Shown here: piece by piece, positions 8,960-16,563 of the stretch
Position numbering within the stretch: position 1 is the stretch's first letter
Layout: each line of letters opens with the position of its first letter
Assembly: GCA_028703175.1 (NCBI GenBank)
Contig: JAQVNJ010000047.1
Coordinates: 1 to 39,293, forward strand
From: JAAYCB01 sp012744395
GTDB taxonomy: Bacteria > Planctomycetota > Planctomycetia > Pirellulales > Thermoguttaceae
DNA length: 39,293 nt
Reading direction: 5' to 3'
Made by a program: the position numbers and the translations under genes
Notes under the pieces: model-generated
Database searches by the model: none
Seen by the model: the letters and a program-made list of their open reading frames with translations, nothing else
What the model was told of the DNA's origin: nothing

Positions 8960-8990
8960 CGTTGCTCTCCTTTTCCAGGCCGATCTTCTC

Positions 8991-9018
8991 CTGGTTCCCA
9001 AGCTCCGGCTTGGGAACC
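8991..9018. repeat. Palindromic intergenic repeat, intact copy
   Basis: CTGGTTCCCAAG followed by CTCCGGCTTGGGAACC forms a near-perfect hairpin in which GGTTCCCAAG pairs with CTTGGGAACC. A second copy begins 55 bases further on and is split by the inserted element at 9058-9355; its right half is at 9361-9376. Repeats of this look are frequent between genes in planctomycetes and cyanobacteria. Confidence 0.7.
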
Positions 9019-9057
9019 TACCCATCCGGTCAATCAGCAGTTATTCTGGTTGCTAAG

Positions 9058-9355
9058 TGGTCCATTTCAGAAATGATGTCAGGGTTCCTTCAATGATGTA
9101 GGTTGGGCGTTCCCGCCCGACAGAGAACGACGGGCAGGAATGCCCATCCTACCAATGAGCTTGCACGATTTTCAATCTCGCCGCACCGCCGGGTTTCCGC
9201 GGCTTGAATCCGCATCTCCCGATCACGGTCCACTACCGCCATCTTCCGCCGAGTTCGTATCGCTCTCGAGCGAAATGCTGCAGCGATTGCGCGACATTAA
9301 AGGAACCGCTCTCGACGGGCGCTAGGAACCTTGACATCATTTCTGAAATGGACCA
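9058..9355. mobile_element. Non-autonomous insertion element (MITE-like) with terminal inverted repeats and 5-bp target duplication
   Basis: The left end begins TGGTCCATTTCAGAAATGAT and the right end is its reverse complement. The inverted repeats extend about 32 bases (9058-9089 against 9324-9355) with one mismatch. The element is flanked on both sides by CTAAG (9053-9057 and 9356-9360), a 5-bp direct repeat. Removing the element and one CTAAG restores a 28-base palindrome that matches the copy at 8991-9018 except at two positions. The interior is about 230 bases and encodes no transposase: a 61-codon open frame (9140-9325) has no recognisable similarity. It carries a long hairpin at 9098-9152. 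It is therefore probably mobilised in trans by a full-length relative; I cannot name the IS family. Confidence 0.8.
9098..9152. repeat. REP-like long hairpin inside the insertion element
   Basis: Two 24-base arms (9098-9121 and 9129-9152) are inverted copies with four mismatches around a 7-base loop. The arms read GTAGGTTGGGCGTTCCCG onwards and GACGGGCAGGAATGCCCATC onwards. The GGGCATTCCTGCCC core resembles repetitive extragenic palindromes often seen in planctomycete genomes and associated elsewhere with Y1/IS200-like RAYT transposases (inference). Confidence 0.7.
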
Positions 9356-9454
9356 CTAAGCTCCGGCTTGGGAACCCGCCACTCCCGCCAGTCAGCGTTT
9401 TCATCAATCCAGCAGCCGCATCGCGGCCCAAATCCCTTCCCGGCAGCCTCTCCC

Positions 9455-11020
9455 ATGTCTCCCAGCAGCCCGCCAGATACGCCTTCGTGGAATGACAAGA
9501 CGGTCGATCATGAATATGTGCGGTTTGTCGAGGGGACCCGCTCGGTCTTCGGCGACGAGACGACGCGGCTGTTGCGGAGCCGGCTGCTGGCGGCCGTGTC
9601 GTTGCTGGCGAGCGTGATGGCGTTTGCCGCGGCGGTCGATTTTTTCCAGGAAGACGTCGGCGAACTGGGCGTGCGAACCGCGGTGCTCCTGGCCCTGGTG
9701 GGCGCGGTCGTGCTGTTGCGATCGCGTGTCGTCCTGACGATCGGCCAGCTCCGCTGGCTGGAACTGGCCAGCTTCGCGGTTGCCGGGACCCAGACGATCG
9801 TGGTTGCCGGGAGCTACCTCCGCGAGTTCGCCGTCGAGGGGGATGGCGTCTCGGCCGTCAATGCGGCGGGGCACCTGTTCACCACCTGGGCGTTTCTGAC
9901 GTTCGTCTATGGGATTTTCATTCCCAACAGCTGGCGGAGGGCGGCGAGGATCCTCGGGCCCGCGGCGCTTCTCCCCTTGGCCGTGGTGATCGTGATGGGC
10001 TGGCGAGAACCGGCGATCGGCGCGATTCTCGCCGAATACCATGTCCTGGTGCCAAGCTGGTCGCCGCTGATCGCGTCGATCACGGCGGTCTACGGCGCCC
10101 ACGTGATCTATACGGTCCGCCGCGAGGCCTTCGAGGCCAGGCAACTCGGCCAGTACCGCTTGACGCGATTGCTTGGCAAGGGCGGCATGGGCGAGGTCTA
10201 CGAGGCGGAGCATCAATTGCTCAAGCGCCCCTGCGCCGTCAAGCTGATCCGGCCCGACAAGGCCGGCGACAAGACCGTGCTGGCGCGATTCGAACGGGAG
10301 GTCCGCGCCACCGCCACCTTGACGCATTGGAACGTGATTGCGATCTACGACTACGGCCGCAGCGACGACGGGACCTTCTACTACGTGATGGAGTTGCTGC
10401 CCGGCATGAGCCTCGACGGGCTGGTCAAGCGCTGCCGCGTGCTGCCGGCGGAGCGGGCGATCCATTTCCTGATCCAGGCCTGCGGAGCGCTGGCCGAAGC
10501 GCATGCGAAGGGGCTGATCCACCGCGACATCAAGCCGGCGAACATCTTCGCAACCGAACGGGGCGGTGTCCACGACGTGGTCAAGGTGCTCGATTTCGGG
10601 CTCGTCCGCGAGACGCTCACGCAGCTCGGCGAGGCCAACCTGACCCAGCCCGGCACGTTCAGCGGCTCGCCCCTCTACATGTGCCCCGAGCAGGCCAGGT
10701 CCTACGATCGGCTGGATGCCCGCAGCGACATCTATTCGCTCGGGGCGGTCGCCTACCACCTCGTCACGGGCCTGCCTCCCTTCGTCCGCGAGAGCTCCTG
10801 GGAGGTGATCATCGCCCACAGCCGCGATGCCGTCGAGCCGCCTTCGAAGGTTCGCGACGTGCCGGCCGATCTCGAGCGGGTGATCCTCAAGTGTCTGGAG
10901 AAACAGCCCGCCGACCGGTACCAATCGGCGCAGGAGCTCGCCGCGGCGCTGGCCGCGTGCGAGGCGGCCGGCAAATGGACCGCCCAGCGCGCGAACCAGT
11001 GGTGGGAAAACAACGGGTAG
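9455..11020 (+). CDS. Membrane-anchored PknB-type serine/threonine protein kinase
   Basis: A 521-aa protein. The ATG at 9455 is preferred because an earlier in-frame TTG at 9368 lies inside the repeat flanking the insertion element; no strong ribosome-binding site is visible. About six hydrophobic segments occupy residues 45-220, followed by a complete kinase domain from Y234 to about 495. The kinase has LLGKGGMGEVYEAEH (glycine loop), K263 in CAVKLI, HRDIKPAN with catalytic D358, DFG D380, GSPLYMCPEQA and DARSDIYSLG. All catalytic residues are present, so it should be active on cytoplasmic substrates. The membrane part is N-terminal and there is no C-terminal PASTA or TPR sensor, so the membrane domain itself is the likely sensor (inference). 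Its stop lies 46 bases from that of the convergent YCF48-like gene. Confidence 0.93.
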   Translation: MSPSSPPDTPSWNDKTVDHEYVRFVEGTRSVFGDETTRLLRSRLLAAVSLLASVMAFAAAVDFFQEDVGELGVRTAVLLALVGAVVLLRSRVVLTIGQLRWLELASFAVAGTQTIVVAGSYLREFAVEGDGVSAVNAAGHLFTTWAFLTFVYGIFIPNSWRRAARILGPAALLPLAVVIVMGWREPAIGAILAEYHVLVPSWSPLIASITAVYGAHVIYTVRREAFEARQLGQYRLTRLLGKGGMGEVYEAEHQLLKRPCAVKLIRPDKAGDKTVLARFEREVRATATLTHWNVIAIYDYGRSDDGTFYYVMELLPGMSLDGLVKRCRVLPAERAIHFLIQACGALAEAHAKGLIHRDIKPANIFATERGGVHDVVKVLDFGLVRETLTQLGEANLTQPGTFSGSPLYMCPEQARSYDRLDARSDIYSLGAVAYHLVTGLPPFVRESSWEVIIAHSRDAVEPPSKVRDVPADLERVILKCLEKQPADRYQSAQELAAALAACEAAGKWTAQRANQWWENNG

Positions 11021-11066
11021 GCAAGTGCTGCCGGCTCGCGCGGAGTCGGCGCCAAGGCGGCGGCGG

Positions 11067-14000
11067 TCAGTTGAAGATCAAGTAGCCGAACTGCTCCGGG
11101 CGGACATCGCCGGCGGTTGTCATGCTCCAGCTCTGCAACCCCACGCCGGGGATGATCCGCCGCAGGCCGATCGCCCAGACGGAGCGCGGCTGGGGGTAGC
11201 TGCCGGTCAGCTGGTCGAGCGGGATCGCCGCTTCGGCGGTCCATGAACCCGCTTCCTCGCCGGCGGCGACAAACCAGGTTGGGTCCCAAGAGCGGTCGCC
11301 CCAGCAGTCCTCGGCCGCGAATCCGCGGTGGTCGACCGCCAGGCGATAGTAGGTGGCGAAGTCGCGATCGAGATCGAGGAACAGTTCGACGCGGTCGCGT
11401 TGAGACAGGTCCGGGTCGCGCGGCCGCACGCCGCGGACTCCCGCATAGTCGACCCCCGCGGCGCGGCGGCAGCGGACCGCGAGGTAGAGGAAGTCGGCGT
11501 CATAGGCCAGCATCGCGCTTGTCTGGCCGTCGCCGCCGGCCGTCGCCGCGGCGTCCGGTTCGGCCAGCCGGGCGGCCTTGGCGCGCTGCCAGACGGCGTC
11601 GTCGAGCCGCCCGTCGAGGTGGGGTTTGGTCGGCGCCTTGGCGCATTGAATGATTTGTTTGGGCGGCATGCCCGCCGGTTCGCTCATCCAGCGTTCGCCC
11701 TGGGCGCAGGCCCACCAGTCGTCCTTGGCGGAACTCCGCTGGAGGACCATCAAGAAGCGTTCGGCCTGGGCGGGATACCCGCGTTTTCGATCGGCCACGG
11801 CCAAGGGGAAGCCGACCTTGGGGTCGGCGTAGAGGTCGGGCATCGCCTGCTGGATCGTCTTGCCGAGGGCCGCCGCACGCTCGCTGCGGTCTTCGACCGC
11901 CGCGGCATCGACGGACGGCGCCGAGGCCTGGCGGACGGCGAACGGCTCGAGTTGGCCGGCCTCCCAGGCGGCCGCGCCGGCCGGCCGGCGGAGCGTTTGC
12001 GGATCGACGGCGCGGGCGCTGGCCTGCTGGACGGCCAGGCGTTGCCGGCCATGGACGCGCCAGGCGGCTTCGCCGCTGGCATAGTATTGGACGAGCCAGG
12101 TCGAGGCGGATCGGGCGAGCGGGCTGGCCGGATAGCGGCGCGCGAGCTGTTCGAACATCGAGGCGGCCAGGGGCCATTGGCCGGCGACGAAGTAGGCCTG
12201 GGCCATGTGATGGAGGACCCGCGCCGCGGTCTGCTGGTCGAGCTCCCTGGTGACCTCCTCCGCCTGGGCGAGCAGCCCCAGGCCGAGCCCCGAATCGGCG
12301 CCCGCCTGCTCGAGGATCGCCTGGATGTTGCGGCTCCGCTGGGCGATCCGCCGCATCCGCTCGAGGCTTCGGGCCGGCGGCTCGTGGAGTTCGCGGCGGG
12401 CGTCGCCGCCGGGGTGGAGGATGATCCCGGTGAAGAAATCCTCGCGGCCGCCGTGGTCCGCCCCCTGGTCGACGAGCAGGCGGAAGCCGAGCGTCTCACC
12501 GGCGATGCGGAACCGGCTGTCGATCAACCCCCGCGGGGTGGCGGCGGCGTCGGCCAGCGTCTTTCCCAAACGGAGCGACAATTGAGACGTGGTGACGTTG
12601 GCCGTGCCGGTCAGGCCCGGGGCCATGGCGCCGAACACGCGGGTGACCGCCCACGGCTCCAGGCCGCCGGAGGTGATCTGGTCGGGGTAGGCGGTCGGGT
12701 CCCCCGCGGCGCGGACGGCGATCAGGACCGCCTGGTTGAGCACATGCCCGGCCGGATCGCTGCCGGTCGGGCTCGCCTCGTGGGTAATCAGGATTTCTGG
12801 CCGGAACGTGCGGATCTGCCGCACAAGGTGGGCTTCGAGCTGTTCCGCGCCGCGGCCGTCGTTTGCCTGGTTCCAGCGGCCGATGACCGCTTCGGGCGAC
12901 ATCCGCAGCGCCGCCTCGTGCAACGGGAATCGCCAGGCTGCCTGGGCCCCGCTCCCGCCGACGGCAAGCATCGCTTCATGCGCACGGTCGGCCGCGGCAA
13001 CCTCCTCGCGGCCGGCCGCCTCCGGCAGGCCGCGGCCGACGATCTCGGCGATCGCCAGGTATCCCTCCTCGCCCGAAAGCTTCGCAACCAGCTCGAGGGG
13101 CAAGTCTTCCGCTCCGGCAAACACGGCCAAGAGTGCCGCCCGCGTGCCCCCGGCGCGCTGTCTCCGCCAGGTCTTGCCGCCGTCTTCCGTGGCCAGGATG
13201 GTGCCGAAGTCGCCCACGGCCCAGCCACGGAGGTCGTCGACAAACTGGATCGCCCGCAACGGCGCGGTCTGCCCGGTGTTGAACGTCTGCCAGGACATTC
13301 CCGCGTCGGGGGTGAAGAGCACGCGCGTGCCGGGCGAACCGGCGATCCAGACACGCGTGCCGCGGACCGCCAGGGCGCGGAAGTCGAATTGGCCGCTGAC
13401 ATTCGCGGGCGGCGCTGCCGGCGGCGTCTGCCAGGTGTGCCCGAGGTCTCGGGTCAGCATCAGCAGGCCGCCATCGCCGATCAGCCAGCCATAATAGGGC
13501 GGCACAAGGCGGATATCGGCCAGGCCGCGGAGCCCGAACTGCGGCGTCTGGGCGGGGCTGATCCGCCCGCTGCGGACCTCCGCCGCCGCTCCATCCTGGC
13601 CGGCCAGCGCGCCGTCGTGCGGAGAGAGCAGATCGCCCGCGTTCCAGCCGGGGCCCTTTCCGCCGGGCAGCGGATTCCAGGAGCGGCCGCCGCTGTCTGT
13701 CACGAACAGCCCCGAGGGCGCCGCCGCACTCGAGCAGCCAATCGCCCAGCCCTGCTTCTCGTTGAAGAAACGGACCTTCTTCAGAATCGGCAGGATCGAA
13801 TGAACGATCGGGCGCCACGTGCGTCCACCATCGCGGGTGGAGAGCACAACGCCCGTGCCGGAGTGGGTGTAGGGATGCGCGTAGCCGCCAACCGCGCAGC
13901 CGTCCCGGCGGTTGAGAAACTCGACGCTGTACAGCGTGCAGCCTGCGCCTGTCTCTTGAAGGGCCCACGAGCGGCCCCCGTCCTCGGTGTGCCAGATCGT

Positions 14001-14549
14001 CCCCCGATCGCCCACCGCCCATCCCCAGTGCGGATCGACAAAACAGACGTCGTGCAGTCGAGCATCCTGACGGAGCGGCGTGGCGACGATTGGGTCACGC
14101 GATTCGAAGGCGGCGCCAGGCGGAGCGTTCGCCGCCGCGGGGCTGGGCGACTCGATCCGTTCATCTTCCGGAGCGCCGCCCGCCGGAGCGCCGCCGTGCT
14201 GTGTCGCGGCATCCCTTCTCGTGCCCGGTGCCGGTATCGGGCCGGGCATCATGCCGCTCGCGGCTGGTAGCCCGCCGGCGGGGGCCGGCGCGGCTGCGGA
14301 GCTGGCTGCCGATCGGTTTCGCCGGGCGGCGGCGAGTCGGTCAGGGTCTGTCTTTCCCTGCGATGAGAGGAGGGCCGCCGCCAGCGTGCCTGAGCGTGCC
14401 GGCTCCTCCGCGCGTGCCGACTGGCCGACCACGCCGGCGGCGAGGATCAGGGCCATCGGGAGAGTGGAGAACGCCGCCAAGTGCGGCCAGTGGATCGCGC
14501 GCCGCGATTGCCCGCCCGGGCTTCGATTGGTCACGGTCAAGGCCTCCAT
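11067..14549 (-). CDS. Large exported YCF48/BNR-repeat protein with CBM9/DOMON-like C-terminus
   Basis: A 1160-aa protein. The ATG at 14549 is chosen because a signal peptide follows at once (RRAIHWPHLAAF to GQSARAEEP); the frame is open further upstream. Next comes a Pro/Ala-rich linker, then at about 155-470 repeated GWAVGDRGTIWHTEDGGRSW-type units (YCF48/BNR beta-propeller), at least five. The segment 475-645 resembles a PIG-L/LmbE deacetylase (FRPEILITHEASPTGSDPAGH) but lacks the AHPDDE metal-binding motif. A helical TPR-like part follows (MAQAYFVAGQWPLAASMFEQ). The last 160 residues (PHLDGRLDDAVWQRA, then RDRVELFLDLDRDFATYY) are a CBM9/DOMON-like binding domain. It is probably a cell-surface or periplasmic scaffold. 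No enzymatic activity can be asserted. It is divergent from glgA across a gap of about 390 bases. Confidence 0.85.
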   Translation of the reverse strand: MEALTVTNRSPGGQSRRAIHWPHLAAFSTLPMALILAAGVVGQSARAEEPARSGTLAAALLSSQGKTDPDRLAAARRNRSAASSAAAPAPAGGLPAASGMMPGPIPAPGTRRDAATQHGGAPAGGAPEDERIESPSPAAANAPPGAAFESRDPIVATPLRQDARLHDVCFVDPHWGWAVGDRGTIWHTEDGGRSWALQETGAGCTLYSVEFLNRRDGCAVGGYAHPYTHSGTGVVLSTRDGGRTWRPIVHSILPILKKVRFFNEKQGWAIGCSSAAAPSGLFVTDSGGRSWNPLPGGKGPGWNAGDLLSPHDGALAGQDGAAAEVRSGRISPAQTPQFGLRGLADIRLVPPYYGWLIGDGGLLMLTRDLGHTWQTPPAAPPANVSGQFDFRALAVRGTRVWIAGSPGTRVLFTPDAGMSWQTFNTGQTAPLRAIQFVDDLRGWAVGDFGTILATEDGGKTWRRQRAGGTRAALLAVFAGAEDLPLELVAKLSGEEGYLAIAEIVGRGLPEAAGREEVAAADRAHEAMLAVGGSGAQAAWRFPLHEAALRMSPEAVIGRWNQANDGRGAEQLEAHLVRQIRTFRPEILITHEASPTGSDPAGHVLNQAVLIAVRAAGDPTAYPDQITSGGLEPWAVTRVFGAMAPGLTGTANVTTSQLSLRLGKTLADAAATPRGLIDSRFRIAGETLGFRLLVDQGADHGGREDFFTGIILHPGGDARRELHEPPARSLERMRRIAQRSRNIQAILEQAGADSGLGLGLLAQAEEVTRELDQQTAARVLHHMAQAYFVAGQWPLAASMFEQLARRYPASPLARSASTWLVQYYASGEAAWRVHGRQRLAVQQASARAVDPQTLRRPAGAAAWEAGQLEPFAVRQASAPSVDAAAVEDRSERAAALGKTIQQAMPDLYADPKVGFPLAVADRKRGYPAQAERFLMVLQRSSAKDDWWACAQGERWMSEPAGMPPKQIIQCAKAPTKPHLDGRLDDAVWQRAKAARLAEPDAAATAGGDGQTSAMLAYDADFLYLAVRCRRAAGVDYAGVRGVRPRDPDLSQRDRVELFLDLDRDFATYYRLAVDHRGFAAEDCWGDRSWDPTWFVAAGEEAGSWTAEAAIPLDQLTGSYPQPRSVWAIGLRRIIPGVGLQSWSMTTAGDVRPEQFGYLIFN

Positions 14550-14941
14550 GCCTGTTCTGGAATCATTCCGAGCGCGGGGGATTCTAGCGAAAACGGCATC
14601 AGGCGGCCAGACAAGCTGGCCGCGGAGAGCCAGGCGATCTGCCATCGCTGCCCGAGAATCCGCGCAGGATTCCTGGTCGGGTTATTTTGCGTACGCCTCC
14701 TGGTCGGATTCGCGGTATACTTCCGATGAAGTGATCCGCGCATCGCGGCACCTGGCATGCGCACGGGGCGGGTTTGTTGGCCGGTCCGATTCCCTGTGGC
14801 GAGGGGATGGGGCAGGCCGTCTCGATGCGGCTCTTGCGAGGGGGTTGCTGACAACCCCGGTTGCCCTTGCGTCCGGCAGCCAAATACCCCATGTTGATAC
14901 GTCTGGCAGACAGCAGGTCGGTGAAGGGAGAGATTCTCATC
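14550..14941. promoter_or_regulatory. Divergent intergenic region upstream of glgA
   Basis: A 392-base gap between divergently transcribed genes. It should hold promoters for both, but I find no convincing -35/-10 pair. The only clear signal is GGGAGAG at about 14926-14932, about 9 bases before the glgA start. Open frames across this region are extensions or antisense shadows. Confidence 0.35.
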
Positions 14942-16423
14942 GTGAACATCCTTTTGGCAACCAGCGAGGCCGTCCCTTACGCAAAGACCGGCGGTTTGGC
15001 CGACGTCTGCGGCACCTTGCCGTTGGAGCTTGCCCGGCTTGGCCACCGGCCGATTCTCGTCCTGCCCGCCTACCGCCGAGCGCTCTGGTGCGGGGTGCCG
15101 ATCGATCCGATGGGGATCGAATTCATTGTTCCGATCGGCAGCAAGACGGTCACGGGCCGCTTGCTCCAGAGCAAGCTGCCGGGCGGCGAGGTGCCCGTGT
15201 ATCTGATCCAGCAGGATCAGTACTACGATCGGGCGGAGCTCTACCGGGAGAAGGACAAGGACTACGTTGACAACTGCGAGCGATTCGTCTTCTTCTGCCG
15301 TGCCGTGCTCGAACTGGTTCGCCTGCTCGAGCTGAACGTCGACCTGCTGCATGTCAACGACTGGCAGACGGGCCTGATCCCCGCCTATTTGAAGCTCGAA
15401 TACCGCAACCTGCCGCGCTACCGGAATATCGCCACCCTGTTCACGATCCACAACCTGGCCTACCAGGGCAGTTTCTGGCACTGGGACATGCTTTTGACCG
15501 GCCTGGATTGGCGGCATTTCAATTGGCGCGAGATGGAGTTCTATGGCAAGCTCAACCTGATGAAGACCGGGCTGATCTTCGCGGACTCGCTCAACACGGT
15601 CAGCCGCCGCTACGCCGAGGAGATCCAGACGCCCGAGTTCGGTTTCGGCTTGCAGAGCGTCTTGCAGCATCGCCGCGGAGTGCTGACGGGGATTCTCAAC
15701 GGCGTCAACCGCAAGGAGTGGGACCCGGCGACCGATCGTTTCCTGGCCGCCAACTACACGATCGAAACGGTCGACCACGGCAAGCCGATCTGCAAGGCGG
15801 CGCTCCAGGAGAAGTTCGGGCTGCCGCGGCGCGCCGCGGTGCCCGTGGTCGGGGTGATTGGGCGGATCGCCCACCAGAAGGGCTTCGACCTCATCGCCAG
15901 CATCCTCCCGAAATGGGCCGAGAGCGAGGACGTCCAGTGGGTGATCCTCGGCAAGGGAGACTCGACGCTGGAAGAGAGATTCCGGCGGTTCGCCGCGCAG
16001 TACCCGCAGAAGGTGGCGGTGCGGATCGACTTCTGCGACGACTCGGCCCACCTCATCGAAGCCGGCGCGGACATGTTCCTGATGCCCAGCCGGTTTGAAC
16101 CGTGCGGGCTGAACCAGATGTACAGCCTGTTGTACGGCAGCGTGCCGATCGTCCGGGAAACGGGAGGCCTGGCCGACACGATCGTCGACACCAGCGAGCG
16201 GACGCTCGTCGAGCGGACCGCCAACGGATTCAGCTTCGTCCAGGACAGTCCCGTCGCGCTCAACGAGACGCTGCACCGGGCGTGCGCCGCCTATGCCCGG
16301 CGGGATATCTGGAGACAGTTGATCGACACGGGAATGCGGCAGGATTGGTCCTGGCAGCGGAGCGCCCGCCAATACGCGGCGCTGTACGAGGAGACGGCTC
16401 GGCGCGGAGCCGCCTCGGCCTGA
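14942..16423 (+). CDS. glgA: Glycogen synthase (GT5, nucleotide-glucose dependent)
   Basis: A 493-aa GT5 glycosyltransferase that extends alpha-1,4-glucan chains from ADP-glucose (UDP-glucose possible). The GTG at 14942 places the canonical N-terminus NILLATSEAVPYAKTGGLAD at residue 2, with the ADP-glucose-binding KTGGL at 15-19. A GGGAGAG ribosome-binding site precedes it. Further family motifs are LLHVNDWQTGLIP, TIHNLAYQG, GILNGVNRKEWDPATD, VGVIGRIAHQKGFDL and the C-terminal sugar-nucleotide motif SRFEPCGLNQMYSLLYGSVP. Length is normal for the family. It leads a module with two GH57 genes and a galT-type gene on the same strand, consistent with storage-glucan metabolism. Neither glgC nor a GH13 glgB is visible in the window. 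Confidence 0.95.
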   Translation: MNILLATSEAVPYAKTGGLADVCGTLPLELARLGHRPILVLPAYRRALWCGVPIDPMGIEFIVPIGSKTVTGRLLQSKLPGGEVPVYLIQQDQYYDRAELYREKDKDYVDNCERFVFFCRAVLELVRLLELNVDLLHVNDWQTGLIPAYLKLEYRNLPRYRNIATLFTIHNLAYQGSFWHWDMLLTGLDWRHFNWREMEFYGKLNLMKTGLIFADSLNTVSRRYAEEIQTPEFGFGLQSVLQHRRGVLTGILNGVNRKEWDPATDRFLAANYTIETVDHGKPICKAALQEKFGLPRRAAVPVVGVIGRIAHQKGFDLIASILPKWAESEDVQWVILGKGDSTLEERFRRFAAQYPQKVAVRIDFCDDSAHLIEAGADMFLMPSRFEPCGLNQMYSLLYGSVPIVRETGGLADTIVDTSERTLVERTANGFSFVQDSPVALNETLHRACAAYARRDIWRQLIDTGMRQDWSWQRSARQYAALYEETARRGAASA

Positions 16424-16439
16424 CCGCGGGCGCTGCCCC

Positions 16440-16491
16440 GCCGGACCGGGGTCGCGGAATTGCCCGGTTCTGCCGGGCCGGACCGGGGTCG
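16440..16491. repeat. 15-bp direct repeat enclosing a short hairpin, downstream of glgA
   Basis: GCCGGACCGGGGTCG occurs at 16440-16454 and again at 16477-16491. Between them CCCGG and CCGGG can pair around TTCTG. There is no T-run, so it is not a convincing intrinsic terminator and glgA may be cotranscribed with the next gene. Confidence 0.45.
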
Positions 16492-16563
16492 GGTGAGTGA
16501 ACTTCCACAGAACGGATGAAGTGGCGGCGGCCATCCGGCGGCCGCCGCGACCGGGGGACAGCG

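Noticed and set aside
9140..9325. A 61-codon open frame within the insertion element
   Set aside because: It starts inside the hairpin repeat, lacks a ribosome-binding site and shows no transposase features.
11328..14270. A 980-codon open frame on the plus strand
   Set aside because: It is antisense to the YCF48-type protein, rich in Arg/Gly/Pro without domains, and is an artefact of high GC at third codon positions.
14537..16534. A 665-codon minus-strand open frame over glgA
   Set aside because: It covers glgA and its upstream region; the product is low complexity without family motifs.
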